Source: Verrucomicrobium sp. BvORR106
GTDB taxonomy: Bacteria; Verrucomicrobiota; Verrucomicrobiia; Verrucomicrobiales; Verrucomicrobiaceae
DNA: 64,000 nt
Direction of reading: 5' to 3'
NCBI RefSeq assembly: GCF_000739655.1
Contig: NZ_BATR01000010.1
Location: forward strand, 62,001-126,000
The translations under genes and the position numbers were made by a program. The notes under the pieces were generated by a model. It searched no databases. It was not told the origin of the DNA and saw only the letters and a list, made by a program, of their open reading frames with translations. Each line of letters starts with the position of its first letter. Position 1 is the first letter of the stretch. Positions 35,957-45,192 of this stretch are shown here, piece after piece.

Positions 35957-38065
35957 ATGCTCTTTGCACGTCTCAAGCTGACCCCGGCCATTCTCTGCTG
36001 GGGGGCAGGTCTGCTCGTCTCCCCTGCTGCCGAGCCCCCTCCCGCCTGGCGCTGTCTCTCCGCCATGGCGTGGCAGCGGGAGCAGGAGTTTCAAAAACCC
36101 GCCAATGAAGAGCAGGCCTTTCGCAACGGCCCGTTCGATCTGCCGGTGATCCCTGATCCCGGTCCGCGCGCGGCTTTTCTGCCTTGGGCCGCCTCCGGCG
36201 TCTCTGCGGAAGTGAAGGCGCGCCTCGTGGAGGGCGTACGGCACCTCCATGCGCTGGACGACACGGCGGCAGAGCGTTGTTTCCGCGATGCCGCGCGGCT
36301 GGATGCGAAATGCGCCGCCGCCTGGCTGGGGCTCGCCATTGCCAATGAGAAGCTGCCCTCCCGTGCCCTCTATTTCCTGGAACAAGGAGCCGCCGCGGTG
36401 GAGGGCAGCCCGGAGGCGGCCTGGTACGATCTCTACCGCGCCTTTTTCCAGACTGTGCAGTCTCGTGATCTTTCAGATAGGCTCCTCACGCTGGCCGATG
36501 GCATTGAAGCCACGCAGCAGAAGGGCAAGGCTCTGCCAGGAGCCCTGGCGATGGCACTGCGCTACCGCATGCTCGCCTCTTATGTCTCTGGGCTGCCGAT
36601 GAAAAATGTGGAGTCAGCCGATGCCCAGTTGCTAACCTGGACCAAGCAACCTGGGGGCGATATCCTGCTGCCCTACACCGTGCTCCTGTGGACCAAGACG
36701 GATCCCGCCCGCGCCTCAGCACGGGTGGAGGCGCTGGTCCAGAAATGGCCGCAGCCGGCCATGCAGCGGCTTGCCGCCGACCCGTTGCTTGCAGCCGGGA
36801 ATCTCCGCGGGGCGATGAGCCATCTTGAGGTCGCCTATCAGGCGAAGGAACCGTACGAAGCTCTGGCGCTGGAGACGCCATCGCAGCTCCAACAACGGTG
36901 GGACCGAGGAGCCGCTCTGGCCTGGACGCTCTATCACGCAGGAGAGTGTGTTCCTGCACTGGACGCCGCCACCCGTCTCCTCAACCAGGCTCGTAAACCC
37001 GGCTTCACCGGCCTGGAGGCTGTGGATGACGATCCATCTGGCATCTACTTGGAAGGCGTCAAACTACGGGCCCAGCTCCTGATGGCCACTGGCGATTGGG
37101 CGGGTCTGGCGGCATGGATGCAGGAAATCACCATCCAGTCGGACGGGCTGGTGCAGAAGCTGCACAGCCAGTACTTCAGCATGCTCGCCGCCGCCGGTTC
37201 TGGCCAGCGGGAGGCTCTGGTCAAGCTGCGCCCGTCTTTGAAGCAGACAGCCGATCTCGTGCAGGCCACCCCCTATCTCAACCGCCACGGCCCCCTTGCG
37301 ATACGCATGGTTCGCGGGGCCGATGCTTTCGCAGATTTGTGCCAGGGCCGGGTGTCCCCGTTCTTGAAGGATGCGGTGGACGTGCCTGCCGTGGTGCTGG
37401 CACCGAAGGTGGCTGCCGCCGGGGCCAAAGACGGTGCCATTGCCATGCTGGAGGAGGCACTGGGGAAACAACCCGGCTCCAAGCCCGTACTGGCAGCCCT
37501 GGAGAGCCTCAAGACGTCGGGTGCGGCACAGACACCTGCCGAGCGAGTCGACGCGCCAGCGACCGCTGGAAGTGCTGTGACAGCGACGCTAGCACCGATG
37601 GCTCCCGCTCTCTCCCTGCCTGACAAGAACGGCTCCGTCGTGGATCTGACGGCCTACCGTGGTCGGCCTGTGTTGGTCATCTTCTTCCTCGGCGGTGGCT
37701 GCCCCCATTGTGTGGAGCAGTTGCAGAAGTTCCGGCCCCATGTGCCGTCCTATCATCTCGCAGGCATTTCGTTGCTCACCGTCAGCACCGATCCCGTGGC
37801 CGACCTGGCGTTGACGCTGGGAGGGAAGTCCGAGCTGGATCCTGATCTTCCGTTTCAGATCCTTTCTGACTCCGGCCTGAGCACCTTCAAGGCGTGGAAG
37901 TGCCATGATGATTTCCTGAACAAGCCCATGCACGGCACCTTCCTGCTGGATGGCGAAGGGCGGGTGCTATGGAGCGACATCAGCCACGACCCGTACGTGC
38001 AGGCGGGTTATCTGCTGGGTGAGTGCCGGCGGTTGTTGAAGGTGGGTGGCGGGCAGGGTAGTTAA
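35957..38065 (+). CDS. Exported TPR-like protein with a C-terminal thioredoxin-fold (AhpC/TlpA) domain
   Basis: 702 residues from the ATG at 35957; a GTG at 35951 is also possible, and the frame extends upstream inside the previous gene. A signal peptide ends near VSPAAEP. Residues about 90-540 are helical and Ala-rich like TPR/SEL1 arrays (LHALDDTAAERCFRDAARLD). The C-terminal ~150 residues are an AhpC/TSA-TlpA-type domain with SLPDKNGSVVDLTAYRGRPV and a CPHC motif (GGGCPHCVEQ, about 580). CPHC predicts thiol-disulfide exchange in the periplasm. It begins 10 bases after the pseudopilin-tail gene and is probably co-transcribed. Copies 2 and 3 of the module lack it. Confidence 0.88.
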   Translation: MLFARLKLTPAILCWGAGLLVSPAAEPPPAWRCLSAMAWQREQEFQKPANEEQAFRNGPFDLPVIPDPGPRAAFLPWAASGVSAEVKARLVEGVRHLHALDDTAAERCFRDAARLDAKCAAAWLGLAIANEKLPSRALYFLEQGAAAVEGSPEAAWYDLYRAFFQTVQSRDLSDRLLTLADGIEATQQKGKALPGALAMALRYRMLASYVSGLPMKNVESADAQLLTWTKQPGGDILLPYTVLLWTKTDPARASARVEALVQKWPQPAMQRLAADPLLAAGNLRGAMSHLEVAYQAKEPYEALALETPSQLQQRWDRGAALAWTLYHAGECVPALDAATRLLNQARKPGFTGLEAVDDDPSGIYLEGVKLRAQLLMATGDWAGLAAWMQEITIQSDGLVQKLHSQYFSMLAAAGSGQREALVKLRPSLKQTADLVQATPYLNRHGPLAIRMVRGADAFADLCQGRVSPFLKDAVDVPAVVLAPKVAAAGAKDGAIAMLEEALGKQPGSKPVLAALESLKTSGAAQTPAERVDAPATAGSAVTATLAPMAPALSLPDKNGSVVDLTAYRGRPVLVIFFLGGGCPHCVEQLQKFRPHVPSYHLAGISLLTVSTDPVADLALTLGGKSELDPDLPFQILSDSGLSTFKAWKCHDDFLNKPMHGTFLLDGEGRVLWSDISHDPYVQAGYLLGECRRLLKVGGGQGS

Positions 38066-38613
38066 GGGGGGAGGGCTGGCGACGGCGGCGAGGCACTTGA
38101 AATTGTATTCGCCAGGCGAAAGCGGCGTCAAGCCGCACGCACTCCAAGACGCTGACGCGTTTATTGACCATGCCAGACAGGACTTGTTTACCCCATCACC
38201 GGCGAACTTCGCGAAGCGTCTTGGAGTACGGTGGCTTGACACCGTTTTGGCGGCTCTTGTGATCGCCTAGAACCACAGCGACTCAACAGTGCTGGCCACG
38301 TCCACATTCCGTTCAGCTTGCCTACGCTTGCAACGGCCCCAGCCCTCACCTTCTTCCACAGAGCTCCCAAACCCGGCCGTAGTTGACGACGTGAGGAGGC
38401 ACTTATTTCCCGATATGCGGCGATGCGGCAGGGAACAGGATCAAGGGGCCAAGGCATGCGCTGGGGAGGTGGGTTTCCAGGTGTGGGGACGTTTCCCTGG
38501 CTTCCGATGCCGGAGAGAGCACTGAGCCGACTGAAGTCGGTACTCCAACCCGCTCCGCTCACGTGACACATTCCTCGAACCCAAAACTGACGCACTGACG
38601 CACTGACGCCCCC
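38066..38613. other. Gene-free region with repeats
   Basis: 548 bases between convergent genes. It holds the inverted repeat at 38119-38248, a short palindromic piece (gccgactgaagtcggtactcc near 38525) and three tandem copies of actgacgc at 38586-38609. I see no supportable gene. Confidence 0.6.
38119..38248. repeat. Long imperfect inverted repeat (palindromic intergenic element)
   Basis: The left arm 38119-38153 (aaagcggcgtcaagccgcac...) pairs with the right arm 38215-38248 (...gtacggtggcttgacaccg) over about 34 bases with a few mismatches. About 60 bases separate the arms. Sequences like actccaagacgc/gcgtcttggagt recur in verrucomicrobial intergenic regions as I recall; that point is memory, not shown here. 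Confidence 0.7.
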
Positions 38614-39150
38614 CTACTCCTTCACATCCGGCACCACATCATCTGCCGTGAACAACTCCCGATCCGGCCCTGCAGAGCGGACCTCCATGTCCTTGCTGGT
38701 GACGGAGTGGAACCAATAAGGGGTGCCCCATTCATCCACGAGCTCGCCTTTGACAATGGCGGGGCAGTCTTTGGGGAGGAGGGCGGCGCCTTTTTCGTTC
38801 TCGCCGAGCAGGGCGTTGACCACCAGTTCGTTGTGCCCGGTGGGGATGCCACCCAGCACCTGGCGGTACAAGTAGATCACTTTTTCCACATACTGGATCC
38901 GCTCCTCAGCGGGCTGACCGGGCTGGCAGATCAGATTGGAAAGTTCCGCGGCGGACTCATGCAAGACCACCGGAGGAGGCTGAGGCAGCACGGGGGCTTT
39001 TACCGTGGGGCTTGAAGGAGCGGGCCCCGTCTTGGACGGTCCAGCCCCGTCTTGCCTGGTGATGTACCAGATGGCGACCGCCGAGGCGGCCACCACCAGC
39101 ACCGCGATGACCGGCAAGACGCGCCCACGGGAAGGAGGAGGAGACGACAT
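38614..39150 (-). CDS. Membrane-anchored protein with a pseudopilin-like tail (module copy 2)
   Basis: 178 residues. One N-terminal helix (VLPVIAVLVVAASAVAIWYI), a Pro-rich linker and the tail DEWGTPYWFHSVTSK and VRSAGPDRELFTADD. It is closely similar to the copy 1 protein, including LLGENEK..ALLPKDCPAI. It lies 96 bases after the DUF1501 stop on the same strand. No prepilin processing site. Confidence 0.85.
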   Translation of the reverse strand: MSSPPPSRGRVLPVIAVLVVAASAVAIWYITRQDGAGPSKTGPAPSSPTVKAPVLPQPPPVVLHESAAELSNLICQPGQPAEERIQYVEKVIYLYRQVLGGIPTGHNELVVNALLGENEKGAALLPKDCPAIVKGELVDEWGTPYWFHSVTSKDMEVRSAGPDRELFTADDVVPDVKE

Positions 39151-39246
39151 GAGATTCAGGAAATGACAGCAATCACCGGCCGGCCATCGTCACGCCCTCA
39201 GGGCGGACGGTGGCCGGAATCTCCAGCAAGATGACACAGACCCGGC

Positions 39247-40866
39247 TCAGACTTCAAGGAAGTCCATGTTGCCCGAGTTGATATTGGGCAGTGTCACAAA
39301 GCGGTTCAGGTTCGGGAAGATGTCGCCCAGAGTGCTGGCGTCCACGCCGAGCCAGCGCGCCAGGATGGCGGCGTACTGATCCACCGGGGTGCTCGGGATC
39401 CAGAGGCCGCGGGTGCCCGTGGCATCGATGGAGTCCGTCACGGTGCCGAGCTTGAGCACGGGGAACTTCCCGTACACCCGCTGCCCCTTGACCGCACCAC
39501 CCATGACGATGGCATGGCCGCCCCAGGCATGGTCGCTGCCTGCGGTGTTGTCCGTCTTGTTTGGCGTAAAGGTGCGGGTGAAGTCGGAGGCGGTGAAGGC
39601 CACCACATTGTCCCAGACGTTGCCCACCTCAGCACCTTTCATCGCATCGGCAAAACCCTTCAGCGTGCAGTTGAGGTTGTTCATCAGGCCGGTGTGGCCC
39701 GCGGTGTTGCTGCCCGCGGGGATCTGGGAGATGTGGGTATCATACCCGCCATGCTGAACGAAGAAAATCTGGCGGGTGTTGCCCAGCGCCGAACGTCCGG
39801 CGATGAGGCGGGCCACGAGCTTCATCTGGTTGGCAAAGTCGTTGTTGGCGCTCAGACCGGATCCGCTGAAGGCATTGGTGAAATAACTATCCAGCGTGGT
39901 CGTGCCAGAGGCCCCGACCGTGGACTGGAGCGCGGTACCCACCATGCCCTCCGTGAGACGCGCGCTCAAGGCCACACCGTTGTAGGCGTTTTCCATGAGG
40001 CTCGCGTGCGTCATCTGCAGCACGTTCTCGAAAGCCTTGAGCCGGTGCCCCTGCTCGGTGTTCTTGTAGTTGCTGGCCTGGAAGAGCAGGCTGGGATTCG
40101 TCACCGCGCTGGCGTAGTTCGTGCCATAGCCGGTGAAGTTCACCAGACCGCCGCTGGTCATGATGTAAGGGGCCACCTGTCCCGCCGGGCTGACCTGGAA
40201 GCTGTTCACCCCGGAAATCGAGATGTTCATCGAGGCGTTGCCCGTGGAGGGATTGTAGGCGGGATCAAGCAGTTCGGCGACACGTCCGCCCCAGCCGCTT
40301 GTGAACGGCTTGTCTGGAATGGAGCTCTGCCACTGCACCTGCTGGTCAGAGTGCGAGTAAAGCTGCGGAGGCTTGGGAGCGGAGGAGTAGTTCGCCCGTG
40401 TCACCCCCGGGAACGTGAGCGTGCCCACGTTGGCGATGAAGGCGAGGTCGCCCGCATCAAACATGGACTTCACGTGGTTGAACTTCGGGTGCACGCCCAG
40501 CGTGCCCAGATAGCCACCCAGAGGATCGCACTCGGCGATGTTGGTGGCGTTGAGCTGAAGCGCATTGAGCGAAGCGGTGGCGTTGGCCGTGGGGATGGTC
40601 AGCATGCCACGGCCAGCTTCATAGTCCGTGCGGGCTGTGCCGCTGAAGGGCAGCAGCATGTTGTTGGAGTCGTTGCCCCCGTTGAGGAAGATGCAAATGA
40701 GGGCCTTGTACCCTCCCCCGGAGGACTGCGCATTGAGCGCGCCCTGCATGAGATTGAGGTGGGCCAGGGTATTCACCATGCTGGTGATGCCCATGGCGGA
40801 GCAGCCGGTCTTGACGAGGAACTGGCGGCGATTGGGCTCGTTCTTTTTCGGAAATTTAAGGTGCAT
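39247..40866 (-). CDS. Tat-type DUF1501 protein (module copy 2)
   Basis: 539 residues, close to the copy 1 protein over its whole length (by eye about four in five residues identical in the first 180). The twin-arginine motif is NRRQFLVK. Motifs LNGGNDSNN, GGYDTH, SDFTRT and GSDHAWGGH are all kept. It follows the frameshifted DUF1800 gene by 90 bases. The DUF1501 gene is intact although its partner is broken. Confidence 0.92.
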   Translation of the reverse strand: MHLKFPKKNEPNRRQFLVKTGCSAMGITSMVNTLAHLNLMQGALNAQSSGGGYKALICIFLNGGNDSNNMLLPFSGTARTDYEAGRGMLTIPTANATASLNALQLNATNIAECDPLGGYLGTLGVHPKFNHVKSMFDAGDLAFIANVGTLTFPGVTRANYSSAPKPPQLYSHSDQQVQWQSSIPDKPFTSGWGGRVAELLDPAYNPSTGNASMNISISGVNSFQVSPAGQVAPYIMTSGGLVNFTGYGTNYASAVTNPSLLFQASNYKNTEQGHRLKAFENVLQMTHASLMENAYNGVALSARLTEGMVGTALQSTVGASGTTTLDSYFTNAFSGSGLSANNDFANQMKLVARLIAGRSALGNTRQIFFVQHGGYDTHISQIPAGSNTAGHTGLMNNLNCTLKGFADAMKGAEVGNVWDNVVAFTASDFTRTFTPNKTDNTAGSDHAWGGHAIVMGGAVKGQRVYGKFPVLKLGTVTDSIDATGTRGLWIPSTPVDQYAAILARWLGVDASTLGDIFPNLNRFVTLPNINSGNMDFLEV

Positions 40867-40956
40867 GGAAGAAACAGGTTGGAATGTGAAGACTGGAATG
40901 GGACATCGGGACCCGCCGTCCGGATAGAAGCCGGGCGGCGGGTCATTCCGGTTATT

Positions 40957-41991
40957 TCATTTCAACACCACGGCCTGGGGCAGCGTGGCCAGGAGGTAGA
41001 AGGTGTTTCTCACCCGGGTGCGAGCATCGTTGGCGAAGTTCGTCGCATCCGTGGTGTGCCGGTTGTTGGCCGCGATCAGGTTCACCCCGTCGATGATGGA
41101 TTTCCTTGGGTTCGAGGAAGTCGAACTCCCGTAGGCCGACTTCAAGTAGCCGGCGGCGAGCAGGCTGTCACCGAAGTCCACGATCACCTTCACCGCCTCG
41201 GCATGGGCCGCCTGCTTCTGCGTGGTGCCCGGGGTGGCCGGGACGGCCGCAGGGGCATACTGGGCCGCGAGCGCCGTGCTGTACGTGTTCGTGTACAGGG
41301 TGATCAGCTCGTCGAACTTCGGAATCAGGTTGTCCACCTGCTTGTAGAGGCCTCCGGGCGTATTGGTTCCAGGAGTGAACTGGGTGGCCGTGAAGTATCC
41401 CTTGTCCACCGCCCACTGCGGGATGGCCAGCTGCGTCCCGCCACCGGTCTGGTAGCCAGCGATGTTGGGCAGGTCATCCAGGTTCCGTCCCGCGTTGGCT
41501 GTCGGCGGCACGGAGGCGAAGATGGTGTTGTAGTGGCCGTTGACCACGTTCACCACATTGGACTCCGTCGCCACCTGCAACTCCGGTGCCACCAGACCTG
41601 CAGAGGCCAGCGGACCAGGCATCACGTAGTCAGGAAGGAACCAGTTGAACACACTGGGAGCGCGCTGCGGAGACTGGATGATCGACGACTGGGTGTCGAA
41701 GAAGCGGAACCGCAAAGCCCCGGCCGGGAACTTGTTGTACTCAGAAACCGGATACGCCGTCGTCACCGGGGACTCCAGAGAAGTGTAGGTCACCGGCACC
41801 GTGGTGAGATTCACCAGAGGCAGGCCGGTGTAGCACTTCAGGGAACGGAGCATGGCGGTGAAGTGAAGGAGCGGCTCCTTCACCTTGCCAGAGGCCATCG
41901 TGCCATCCGCGATGGAGAGGCTGCGGGCCTCGTAGTCCAGCAGGATGGCCTTGATCACCTCACCCAGGTCGCCACAAGTGTTCTTGTACAC
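40957..41991 (-). CDS. 3' frame of the frameshifted DUF1800 gene (copy 2)
   Basis: 344 residues if started at the internal ATG at 41991. It continues DUF1800 with GDLGEVIKAILLDYEARSL, SPQRAPSVFNWFLPDYVMPG and AANNRHTTDATNFANDARTR, matching the C-terminal third of the copy 1 protein. In-frame family sequence extends upstream to about 42118, before any ATG, so this is a fragment and not a separate gene. Confidence 0.65.
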   Translation of the reverse strand: MYKNTCGDLGEVIKAILLDYEARSLSIADGTMASGKVKEPLLHFTAMLRSLKCYTGLPLVNLTTVPVTYTSLESPVTTAYPVSEYNKFPAGALRFRFFDTQSSIIQSPQRAPSVFNWFLPDYVMPGPLASAGLVAPELQVATESNVVNVVNGHYNTIFASVPPTANAGRNLDDLPNIAGYQTGGGTQLAIPQWAVDKGYFTATQFTPGTNTPGGLYKQVDNLIPKFDELITLYTNTYSTALAAQYAPAAVPATPGTTQKQAAHAEAVKVIVDFGDSLLAAGYLKSAYGSSTSSNPRKSIIDGVNLIAANNRHTTDATNFANDARTRVRNTFYLLATLPQAVVLK

Positions 41992-44606
41992 ATTGGAGAC
42001 GCGGTAGAGGTAGCCGGAGCTGGGGTTCGAGGTGGTAAACCGCTGGATGAGCAGACGGCTGATGAAGACCGGCGTGTTCGGGTGGCCGTTGTAGGTGCCG
42101 CCGGAGAGCGGTCCCGCCAGGCGTTCAGCGCATCCGTGATGTCCGCCAGGCCTTCCGACTCCGGCGTGGTGTTGTTCGTCCGCGCGGGGATGGTCACCTG
42201 ACCGGCCTTGCCGTTGAAGAGCGTCTTGGCACCGAAGTCATGGTACGCATCAAACATCTTCAGCGGGTTCATCCATGCACCCTGCCAGTAGCGGGTGGAG
42301 GTGCTGGACTGGAAGAAGTTCGTATTGTCCTGCAGGGCACCCACCGTCTGGCTGGAGGGGTTGGGGTAGGTGGGGGCCGTCACGCTCGCGTAGCGCTTGC
42401 CAAAGGCGAAGCCAGTGAAGACGCGGGCCAGTTCCGTGATGTCGGGCTGGTCATACGTGGCGATGGGCAGGCCGTTGTTGTCCAGTTTCAGGCTGCCATC
42501 CAGATGGCGCTGTACCAGACCGATCGAGAAGAGCTGCATCACCTCACGGGCATAGTTTTCATCCGGCCGGATGTTGCCCGTGGCTTTCTGATTGCGCAGG
42601 AAGCTCAGGTAATACGCCATCACCGGGCTCTGGCTCACGTTGGAGAGGATCTGCCGATAGCGGCCGAACGCCCCCTGGGCCAGCATGTCCCAGTAGTGAG
42701 CCATCCCGTAGTGGTTGGTCTGCAGGGTGGAGTCGTTTTCCGAGACCACAGCGATTTCACTCAGGGCCAGGGCCATGCGCTGGCGGAGCTGGTCCTTGCT
42801 CTGCAGCACCAGCGTCCACCATTCGCGCCGGCGGTTGTGATAGTTCGGGTAGTTGTTCTGATGGATGGTGCTGGCCACCCAGGCCGTGCCGTTCCAGGAG
42901 AACGAGGTGCCTCCGAACTGCGGATCATTGTTGTAGTTGATCGGCTTGTTGCCCCGCAGGTAGAAGTCCTCCACATCCGCGGCCTGCACCAGAGTGGTGA
43001 AGGATGGCGAAGGGGTCTGCCCCAGGTCGATCTGCTTGTTGATCCAGGCAGCATACCCGGCCTGCACGTCGTTGCCGTTGGCGGCAATGAGGTCCTTGAT
43101 TTCCTGAATGCTCTCCGGCGTGGGCCCATAGGTGGCCTGATGCAGGAAGCGGACAATGTCGCGATCCACATTGGATCCGGTGAGGGTCGGCCAGCCCGTG
43201 CTGCCATACACCGGCGGGGCAGGCGGAGCAGGGGGCTCGGCCACGGAGCCGTTGGCGAGGGCATAGTTTCCACGAATCTCACCGCTGCCGTAGTTGGCTG
43301 TGTGCACGTTGATGTACACGTACCCGTTGAAGAGGGCGTTCAGCGTGGCTTGGGAGGTGTTCCAACCACCAACGGGCTCCGGCGTAATGGTGTAGACGTG
43401 GTCTGTCACCTGGCCGAGCTCCAGGCTCTCCACGATCGGCCCGCTCGCCTGCGCATCCGTCGCCGGTGCGGCATGCAGGTGGGAAGCGCTCTGGAGGGAA
43501 GTCAGGTTGCCAAAGGATGAGTTGACCGTTGCTTGGGTGTTGTCCCCGTTCAACATGAGGGTGGCCAGACCCGTGGCGGTGGTGATAGCCCCGCCCTCCC
43601 GGCCTAGATAGGCCACGAAGAGGCGGCGGTTGGCTTCGGTATTGGTGGCATCACGAATGTCCACCTGCGCGTTGCCCAGGGGCGTCGTCACACCACCAGA
43701 GACCGACTGGAAGGTGAGGCGGAGCACCTCAGGCACCTCGTTGTTGGTGTCCGTGGTGGGTGTCACCCGCACATCGTACTGCGCCGTTCCTGCCGGAATG
43801 GTGAAGCTCGAACCCGAGATGGTGCTTCCGGCACCATTCTTGAGCACATAATCAGACGCGGAGGCGGAACCGAGCGTGGCATCAGAATTACCGGCAACTG
43901 TGAAGGATACCAAAAGCGGCATGCTGCTGTCACTGCGGGTCAACCGCACCACGGCAGCAGTGTTCTCTTTCTCATAGGCACTGGGGGTCACCACGCTGGC
44001 GGAGATCGAAAGCAGGCTGTTCAGCGTCGCGCCATCCGTCCCCACCCCGCCGGAGGCATTGTTGGGAGAGTTGGCCAGCGTCGGGGACGTGGTCATCTGA
44101 TCCTCCGCCCAGTCGGACACACCATCTCCATCCGTGTCCTGGTCACCCGCGATCACCCGGAAGAACTTGGGCGCCGTGCCAGATCCGAGTGGCACGGTGA
44201 AGCTTTGTGACACTCCCGTGCCCGTCAGCGGAGATCCTTCCGCTGTCCAGGTGGGGCCATTGGGCGCGGCGCTGCTCTCCAGCACATAGCGCTTCCCGGT
44301 CTGGGTCTTGACCGACACCTGGAAGTTGCCTCCTGAAGCGCCGACCTCCCCTACCTTCAGCACATCCAGCGGATCGTTCGGGTTCGTCCCCGCAACACTC
44401 TCCGCTTGGTTGGTTGCCCCATCACCGTCAGCATCCTCTGCAAGAGGATGTGATGCCACGGTGATGCCGTAGCGGTTCTGCCACACATCGTCGTAGCCGT
44501 CGTTATTGCTGTCGGTGGCTCCATGAACCAACGACACTGACGTGGCGGCCAGTCCCAATGCCGCAGTCATTCCTTTTATTTTGCACAGTGAGGAGGGGCG
44601 CATCAT
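41955..44606 (-). CDS. 5' frame of the frameshifted DUF1800 gene (copy 2)
   Basis: 883 residues. It carries a signal peptide (GLAATSVSLVHGA), calcium motifs, a Calx-beta-like domain, CHRD (ASHLHAAP, YINVHTANYGSGEIRGNYAL) and the first half of DUF1800 (FLHQATYGPT, PDENYAREVMQLFSIGL). The last ~50 residues are out of frame. If translated alone it would lack the C-terminal third of DUF1800. Confidence 0.7.
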   Translation of the reverse strand: MMRPSSLCKIKGMTAALGLAATSVSLVHGATDSNNDGYDDVWQNRYGITVASHPLAEDADGDGATNQAESVAGTNPNDPLDVLKVGEVGASGGNFQVSVKTQTGKRYVLESSAAPNGPTWTAEGSPLTGTGVSQSFTVPLGSGTAPKFFRVIAGDQDTDGDGVSDWAEDQMTTSPTLANSPNNASGGVGTDGATLNSLLSISASVVTPSAYEKENTAAVVRLTRSDSSMPLLVSFTVAGNSDATLGSASASDYVLKNGAGSTISGSSFTIPAGTAQYDVRVTPTTDTNNEVPEVLRLTFQSVSGGVTTPLGNAQVDIRDATNTEANRRLFVAYLGREGGAITTATGLATLMLNGDNTQATVNSSFGNLTSLQSASHLHAAPATDAQASGPIVESLELGQVTDHVYTITPEPVGGWNTSQATLNALFNGYVYINVHTANYGSGEIRGNYALANGSVAEPPAPPAPPVYGSTGWPTLTGSNVDRDIVRFLHQATYGPTPESIQEIKDLIAANGNDVQAGYAAWINKQIDLGQTPSPSFTTLVQAADVEDFYLRGNKPINYNNDPQFGGTSFSWNGTAWVASTIHQNNYPNYHNRRREWWTLVLQSKDQLRQRMALALSEIAVVSENDSTLQTNHYGMAHYWDMLAQGAFGRYRQILSNVSQSPVMAYYLSFLRNQKATGNIRPDENYAREVMQLFSIGLVQRHLDGSLKLDNNGLPIATYDQPDITELARVFTGFAFGKRYASVTAPTYPNPSSQTVGALQDNTNFFQSSTSTRYWQGAWMNPLKMFDAYHDFGAKTLFNGKAGQVTIPARTNNTTPESEGLADITDALNAWRDRSPAAPTTATRTRRSSSAVCSSSGLPPRTPAPATSTASPMCTRTLVATWVR

Positions 44607-45192
44607 GGCGGGTTAAGCGTTGAGAATTAGTCTCTTGGCTGAAGTCGAAGTCCTCGCGAGGCTGCCAATTTGCGAAAAAACAATCAACGAAAAATTGCAC
44701 CCATTATAATTTATATATTTCCATTAAGTCATTAAATAGCACCTCAGCTAATCCTTCGGAAAAATCATTTAAATACACGCACTAGTGGAACGCATGCTGC
44801 GCCGTGCCTTTGTTTATGCGGCAGGACGCGTGATCACCGTCGGTTCCGACCCTCAACAATTCCGGGCGGCAGCCGCGTTTGCTGGCGATCTGGATCAGGT
44901 GGTGTTCTCTAAAAAGTAGAAAAATCTTAATTCCTACCTTGCCTATATACATTGGATGAGATAAGCATGGAAATAGTCTCGAATTGCCACTCTGGCATTC
45001 GCTAGACCGGTCCGACCAGAAGTCTGGAGGTTACCAGCTCCTTCTGCCTACCGCGTTCCGCACGGCGGCTCTTCACGCCTGATCCTTTGCCGGAAAGGGC
45101 ACGTCATTCAAACCGCCGGCTCACTGGGATGGCCTCTGCCACCTCACGCCCCCTTTTTGCCCGGCGTTGTCGCACGCGAACCCTAATCCAAC
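44607..45192. other. Intergenic region between the copy 2 and copy 3 DUF1800 genes
   Basis: 586 bases between divergent DUF1800 genes. An AT-rich core (about 44690-44780, with tataatttatatattt) fits promoter DNA for the minus gene. A 41-codon ORF lies at 44794-44919. A second AT-rich stretch (44920-44970) and gaccggtc (about 45006-45013) precede the plus gene. No other gene is supportable. Confidence 0.5.
44794..44919 (+). CDS. Possible small ORF of 41 codons
   Basis: MLRRAFVYAAGRVITVGSDP begins a 41-residue frame that ends in KK and a stop. It is GC-rich with strong third-position bias inside otherwise AT-rich intergenic DNA, which suggests real or formerly real coding sequence. No clear ribosome-binding site and no family recognised. 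It may be a remnant of a larger gene. Confidence 0.25.
   Translation: MLRRAFVYAAGRVITVGSDPQQFRAAAAFAGDLDQVVFSKK

Larger units (their letters stand above)
40957..44606 (-). pseudogene. DUF1800 gene of module copy 2, interrupted by a single-base frameshift
   Basis: Together the two frames encode a protein collinear with the copy 1 DUF1800 protein: calcium motifs, Calx-beta-like, CHRD and DUF1800. The first frame leaves the family after SEGLADITDALN near 42120 and runs on with an Arg/Pro-rich out-of-frame tail to 41955. The expected LAG..YNGHPNTPVFIS resumes in another frame. A one-base deletion after the codon for Asn (aacgc|ctggcggg on the minus strand) explains it. It may be a true mutation, a phase-variation site or a sequencing error. 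Confidence 0.85.

Noticed and set aside
39514-43520. Long plus-strand open frames (895 and 426 codons) opposite the copy 2 DUF1501/DUF1800 genes
   Set aside because: They are antisense shadows of GC-rich coding sequence: low-complexity His/Arg/Val/Gly composition, no domains, while the minus strand encodes conserved families.
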